From: Perognathus longimembris pacificus | Taxonomy: Eukaryota; Chordata; Mammalia; Rodentia; Heteromyidae | Assembly: GCF_023159225.1 (NCBI RefSeq) | Contig: NC_063172.1 | Location: 45,699,832 to 45,763,831 of the forward strand | Reading direction: 5' to 3' | Length of the DNA stretch: 64,000 bases | In this document: positions 59,436 through 64,000 of the stretch, piece by piece | How positions within the stretch are numbered: the stretch's first letter is position 1 | Layout: each line of letters begins with the position of its first letter | The notes under the pieces: model-generated | What the model saw: the letters and a program-made list of their open reading frames with translations, nothing else | Databases searched by the model: none | What the model was told of the DNA's origin: nothing | Position numbers and translations under genes: made by a program

Positions 59436-59479
59436 GTCTCCTGCATTAGACAAGTTGAAATGTTCCACATCGATGTATC
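59436..59479 (-). other. PKIA: candidate 5' noncoding exon of PKIA
   Basis: This 44-nt segment on the minus strand is bounded by a plausible acceptor (cagcttcttctag|GATACATC) and a strong donor (GGAGAC|GTAAGTAC). It lies about 4.9 kb upstream of the first coding exon, which itself starts at an acceptor and so needs an upstream exon. It has no long open frame. The call rests on splice signals and position only; a chance donor/acceptor pair is possible. Confidence 0.45.
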
Positions 59480-60775
59480 CTAGAAGAAGCTGGGCCTATG
59501 AAGCGGCTAAGATGATTTTTATAGTGACATTGAGTCATGAGCCAAATAGTGACTGGAGAACATGCTAATTTTACTCCTGTAAATGGGACACATGAAATGA
59601 GACTCACAAACTTGCAAAAAAGAATGGAGAGAATGTCATCAGCATGCACTGAAGATTTCTCTCTAATATGAACAGAATGATTTCTTTAAAAGTTTGAAAA
59701 GAACAAAAGAAAAAGAAAATTCTTCATATTCTACAATTATAAATGTGGTTAACTTCTGTCACTTTAAGAAACCATAGGAAGTGTGTTAAAAGCTTTTGAA
59801 TAGTTAACCATATGCCTCCTTTTAAAAAAATCAACTTTAGTGTTTCAAAGTTGATTTGTGTTTAGATATCCACAATTCAAAAGATTAGAGAGAAACATAG
59901 TAAGCTTTCATCTTTGTCAATAAATAAGCTAACATACACTATATGAAAAAATGAAAACAATTTAATGATTATTAATTCAGCTAAAGAAACTATTAAACCC
60001 ATTACATATTATGTAAGTATTTTTAATGACAGTGGAATATATTTTCCAAACCTAAAAATAATGAAAAAAATTCTGTATAGTTTTACATTTGTAAAACTAC
60101 ATTTACATTTGTAAAACTACATTTTAAAATGTCTGGCTTAATAAGAGACATTTGGTTTCTTAAATCTGAGTCTGCATTCAATCTGTCTCAATATGTTGTT
60201 TTAGTTGAAGTATCAGAAGAAAATCTGGCCTTATAAAGATTTTTTTTCCCTGTGGGAAAAATGAGGAGAATTTCAATAGTCATTGCAGATAATTGTTATT
60301 TTTTTTAATATGGAATCTAAAACCACAGCAGTATACTTTCCATATTTTAATTTTTTATTGAAATCATCATTCTTTATCTTGTATTTTGAACAACTCTTTT
60401 GGTGTTATGTATGCCTACGTCTGTATGTAAGTGTGTATACACAGATATGACATCAGGTATCAATATTTTAGAAAATATTGGTGTATTGTGTATGTGGCAC
60501 CAAGTTACACAATAACTCATTTGTTAGTAATGTCAATTGATTTACCTGAAAAGTCTTCAAGAGTTGAGAAACTGAAAAGTTTCTGAAAAGTTCACAGATC
60601 TAGATTGTAAAATATCCACAATTGTATTTTTTTTAAGCTCAGATTTTGGCAACAGACACTGTTCAATTTTGTTGTCCTGACAGAGACAAGCTTCTTTCAT
60701 TATTTTTAAGGGAACTTGGACAAATGTCCAACTTTGAATAATGATTTGTGTGACAGTTGTTTTTTGTAGGGGAAA
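59480..60775. other. sequence upstream of the candidate noncoding PKIA exon
   Basis: AT-rich DNA. A 20-bp direct duplication (acatttgtaaaactacattt) lies near 60085-60124. No gene is seen. Confidence 0.5.
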
Positions 60776-60791
60776 TGGCAACCCACTTTTA

Positions 60792-62216
60792 TTTATTTAT
60801 TTATTTATTTATTTTTTAAAATTTTTATTATCAAACTGATATACAGAGAGGTTACAGTTTCATACATTAGGCATTGGATACATTTCTTGTACTGTTTGTT
60901 ACCCTGTCCCTCATACCCCCTCCCCCTCCCCCATTCCCTTTCCCCCCCTGAGGTGTTCAGTTCACTTTCACCAAACAGTTTTGCAAGTATTGCTTTTGTA
61001 GTTGTTTGTCTTTTTTTACCCTGTGTCTCTCAATTTTGGTATTCCCTTTCAATTTCCTACTTCTAATACCAGTATACACGGTTTCCAAAATACTCAGATA
61101 AGATTACAGAGATAGTGTAGGTACAACCACTGGAAGGTGATACAAGAACATCATCAATAATAGAAGCTACAGATTCAGATGGGACGTTGAAAGTAGTTAC
61201 AACTGTGATATAACAATCGTTTCCATAAAATGGAGTTCATTTCACTTAGCATCATCTTATGTGTTCATAAGGGGCATAGCTATTGGGCTCTTGTGATCCT
61301 CTGCTATGACTTGCCTAAACCTGTACTAATTATTCCCAGTAAGGGAGCCCATAGAGTCCATGTCTCTTTGGGTCTGGCTCACTTCACTTAGTATAATTTT
61401 TTCTAAGTCCTTCCATTTCCTTACAAATGGGGCAATGTCATTCTTTCTGATAGAGGCATAAAATTCCATTGTGTATATGTACCACATTTTCCTGATCCAT
61501 TTGTCTACTGAGGGGCATCTGGGTTGGTTCCAGATTCTCGCTATGACAAATTGTGCTGCGATGAACATTGTTGTGCTGGTGGCATTACTGTGATTTTGTT
61601 TGTGGTCTTTTGGATAAATACCCAAAAGTGGGGCTGCTTGGTCATAGGGGAGTTCTATATTTAGCCTTCTGAGGAATCTCCATACTGCTTGCCAGAGTGG
61701 CTGAACCAGTTTACATTCCCACCAACAATGAAGTAGTGTTCCCTTTTGGCCACATCCCCTCCAACAATTGTTATTGTTAGTTTTCTTGATATATGACATT
61801 CTTACTGGGGTGAGATGCAATCTCAATGTTGTTTTGATTTGCATTTCTTTTATGGCCAGTGATGTAAAGCACTTTTTCATATGTCTCTTGGCCATCCTCA
61901 TTTCCTCATTAGAGAAGTCTCTTTGCAAGTCTTTAGCCCACTTGATGAGGGGGCTATTGGTTCTTTGCAGTTTTGTTTTGGAAGAAGGTAATTTTTTTAG
62001 TTCTGCATATATTTTAGAGATGAGGCCTTTGTCCGTTGAAAGCCCGGTAAAGATCTTCTCCCAGTCTGTGGGCATTCTGTTTACCTTGCGAGCTATGTCC
62101 TTTGCGGTGCAGAAGCTCTGCAGTTTGATGCAGTCCCATTTGTCCAACCTTTCTTTGATTTGTAGCCTTTCTGGGTCTTTGTTAAGGAAGTTCCGTCCTG
62201 TGCCAAAGAGCCCAAG
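60792..62216 (-). mobile_element. young 5'-truncated L1 with perfect TSD
   Basis: A minus L1 of 1.4 kb: ORF2 C-terminus, 3'UTR and a TTTA-type tail. The 16-bp duplication tggcaacccactttta is at 60776-60791 and 62217-62232. Confidence 0.96.
61326..62213 (-). pseudogene. L1 ORF2 C-terminal fragment, uninterrupted
   Basis: An open frame of about 296 codons covers the end of L1 ORF2p. It includes the cysteine-rich motif ([18 protein letters not shown]) and ends at the normal ORF2 stop (SLTGNN). The first codons are not a real start; the element is 5'-truncated here. The absence of stops shows a recent insertion. There is no endonuclease or RT. Confidence 0.93.
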
Positions 62217-62232
62217 TGGCAACCCACTTTTA

Positions 62233-62878
62233 AAGAGACTGGTTTATCTCTCTCCCCTGTCATCCTAGGGATTCACTAGAAGCAGCTGTGCATTTGGTAC
62301 ATGTAGAAGGGCTCCATGAGGCTTCACACTTCATCACACGGGACATTAAATAGATGTTCACTTGAAAAGGGAGACTAGCAATTGACACTGTATTGTCAAT
62401 TATCTTCTTCGATAAATGGCATTTAAAAGGTATTAACTGTATTTGTGTGATGGTGCATAGTGCCTAGGCTGTTAATAAAGTACAGTACCACCAGCCTGAT
62501 TAGTGCAAATGTACCACTAGTTTTTTTTTTTAACTCCATTGCAGCTTTTTACTAACAGTGTAAATGTTAGCCATTCCTTTTTTTCTTACATGAACACATT
62601 TTTATATTATTTTTGGAAACTTAGAAGTTGTTTAAATGTGTAATTACTTAATGTTTTTCAAGAACCATTCTAGGCTTTTTTTCTCACCCTAATACCAGAA
62701 GCATTATCTTTCTTCAAGAAATATACTCCTCATAGTTTACCTTATACTATTTTTCTCAGAGTATGGTGGAAATCTTATAATAGAAGAAAGAAATAACCCT
62801 AGAAGTATAAATCATGTTGAAATTCTTAATAAGTCTACTCTAATTGTAATTTATTCAGAACTGTCTCTAAGTTTTTTG
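62233..62878. other. sequence between the L1 and the SINE
   Basis: Single-copy-looking AT-rich DNA. Nothing recognised. Confidence 0.5.
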
Positions 62879-62879
62879 T

Positions 62880-63118
62880 TATTTATTTAGGCCATACTTG
62901 AGGCTTGAACTTAGGACATGGTCACTGTCTCCAAGCTTCTTTTGTTGCAAGGCTAGGACTCTACTATTTGAGCCACAGCTCCACTTCTGGCTAATTTTGA
63001 TAACTTATTTGGAGATAAGAATCTCATGGACTTTTTTTTTGCAAAGACTGGCTTTGAACAGTCTTCAAATATCAGTCTCCTGAGTAATTAAGATTACAGG
63101 TGTGACCTACCAGCACCA
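62880..63118 (-). repeat. B1-ID composite SINE
   Basis: Minus-oriented. The ID-like complement (ggctaggactctactatttg) is followed by the B1-like complement (taattaagattacaggtgtg). Confidence 0.8.
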
Positions 63119-63650
63119 AGCTTGTGTCTTAGTTTTCTGAAATAAAATCACATCTAAGGTTACTAATTAGCACAGGGAATAATTTGTTCTATTCGCATGT
63201 GAAGTCTTTTTACATCACTTATTTAATATTTCAAAGAGTTTATAAATCATTTAGTTAATCTTTTCAGTATCCCTGCTGACTCATTCAATTAGCTGTCAAA
63301 GCACTGCTGGTTGGTGAATGATGAGTAATATTACTTGTACATTTTAAATGAAGTAACTAAAGCAGAAAAGAATTAATTGACTGGACCATGTCTTACACAG
63401 TCAGTGACAGCACTAACATCAGAAGGAGGATTGGGGTTATCCATATCAAATTCATAAAAGCATTAACAGCCTGAGGCCAGCAGTTATCTTTCTTCCACAA
63501 AATCTAACTCACCATTAATTTTTCCATCTTTAAATTCATCATAAAGGATCTAATCAAGCTCATATTTGCTATAGTATTGTAAAATATACCAATGTCCATA
63601 GGAATAATGAAACAGTTACTGTTTATAAGTATTTTATGAATAATAAAGCA
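63119..63650. other. sequence before the right-edge L1
   Basis: AT-rich, no gene or clear repeat seen. Confidence 0.5.
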
Positions 63651-63655
63651 CCCCT

Positions 63656-64000
63656 ACCCACAATGGAATTCTATGCCTCTATCAGAAAGAATGACATTGC
63701 CCCATTCATAAGGAAATAGAAGGACTGGGGAAAAAGTTATACTAAGTGAAGTGAGCCAGACCCAAAGAAAAATGTTCTCTATGGTTTCCTTCATAGGGAA
63801 TAATTAGTACACGTTTAGGCAGAAGATCACAGTAGTCCAGTAGCTATGCCCTTATGAACACATAAGATGATGCTAAGTGAAATGAACTCCACTTTATGGA
63901 AACAAAGTGTTATATCATTGTAATTATTTTCAACATGCCATGTGAACCCATAGCTTTTTTTTTTTAATCTCCTGTATTCCCTTCCTGAGTACCCTGGATA
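63656..64000 (+). mobile_element. L1 3' part running off the window
   Basis: 5'-truncated plus L1: the end of ORF2 (aatggaattctatgcctcta, gagccagacccaaagaaa) and the start of the 3'UTR, with an internal T run near 63957. The 3' end lies beyond the window. Confidence 0.9.

Noticed and set aside
61768..62268. 166-codon plus-strand frame
   Set aside because: Antisense shadow of the L1 ORF2 C-terminal frame.

Overview
The window is vertebrate nuclear DNA from a mammal, almost certainly a rodent. It is AT-rich and intron-dominated, with one CpG island and a very high density of SINE, L1 and LTR elements. The commonest repeat is a compound tRNA-Ala/ID-like SINE, joined here and there with B1-like (7SL-derived) sequence. 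I associate this repeat with geomyoid rodents (kangaroo rats, pocket mice, pocket gophers); that assignment is an inference from the repeat type. No bacterial or phage genes, CRISPR arrays, rRNA genes or functional tRNA genes were seen.

Two host genes are present, both on the minus strand. ZC2HC1A enters from its CpG-island promoter near 16.6-16.8 kb, and its first five coding exons lie at 16558-16543, 10514-10441, 7578-7462, 3373-3232 and 1653-1505. They join in phase into residues 1-166, with both C2HC zinc fingers, and the remaining exons lie beyond the left edge. PKIA is complete as a coding sequence in two exons (54489-54339 and 50795-50716), giving the 76-residue PKA inhibitor alpha with its pseudosubstrate motif and export signal. 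A possible 5' noncoding PKIA exon sits at 59479-59436. PKIA upstream of ZC2HC1A in the same orientation matches the mammalian gene order I know.

The 17-47 kb interval between the genes is a graveyard of mobile elements. Its centrepiece is a three-level nest. A SINE (25607-40390) was split by a class II, betaretrovirus-like provirus (25699-40258, minus strand), whose env region was in turn split by a full-length 7.5 kb L1 (27240-34723, plus strand). Target-site duplications are visible at all three levels. The provirus has two 438-bp LTRs, a lysine-tRNA-type primer site, a polypurine tract, gag matrix remains, a broken RNase H/integrase and a long open transmembrane env frame; the RT palm was not found. 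It cannot be replication-competent.

Other structures stand out: an L1 whose 5'UTR is joined directly to ORF2 (23.1-25.3 kb), an L1 with an apparent 3' transduction (20.17-20.98 kb), a twin-priming-like L1 (44.8-45.2 kb), two LTR-like elements (18.2 and 50.9 kb), and a small poly(A)-tailed retrocopy of an unrecognised transcript inside a SINE (56.4 kb). I found no new multi-gene system; the novelty lies in these insertion structures.
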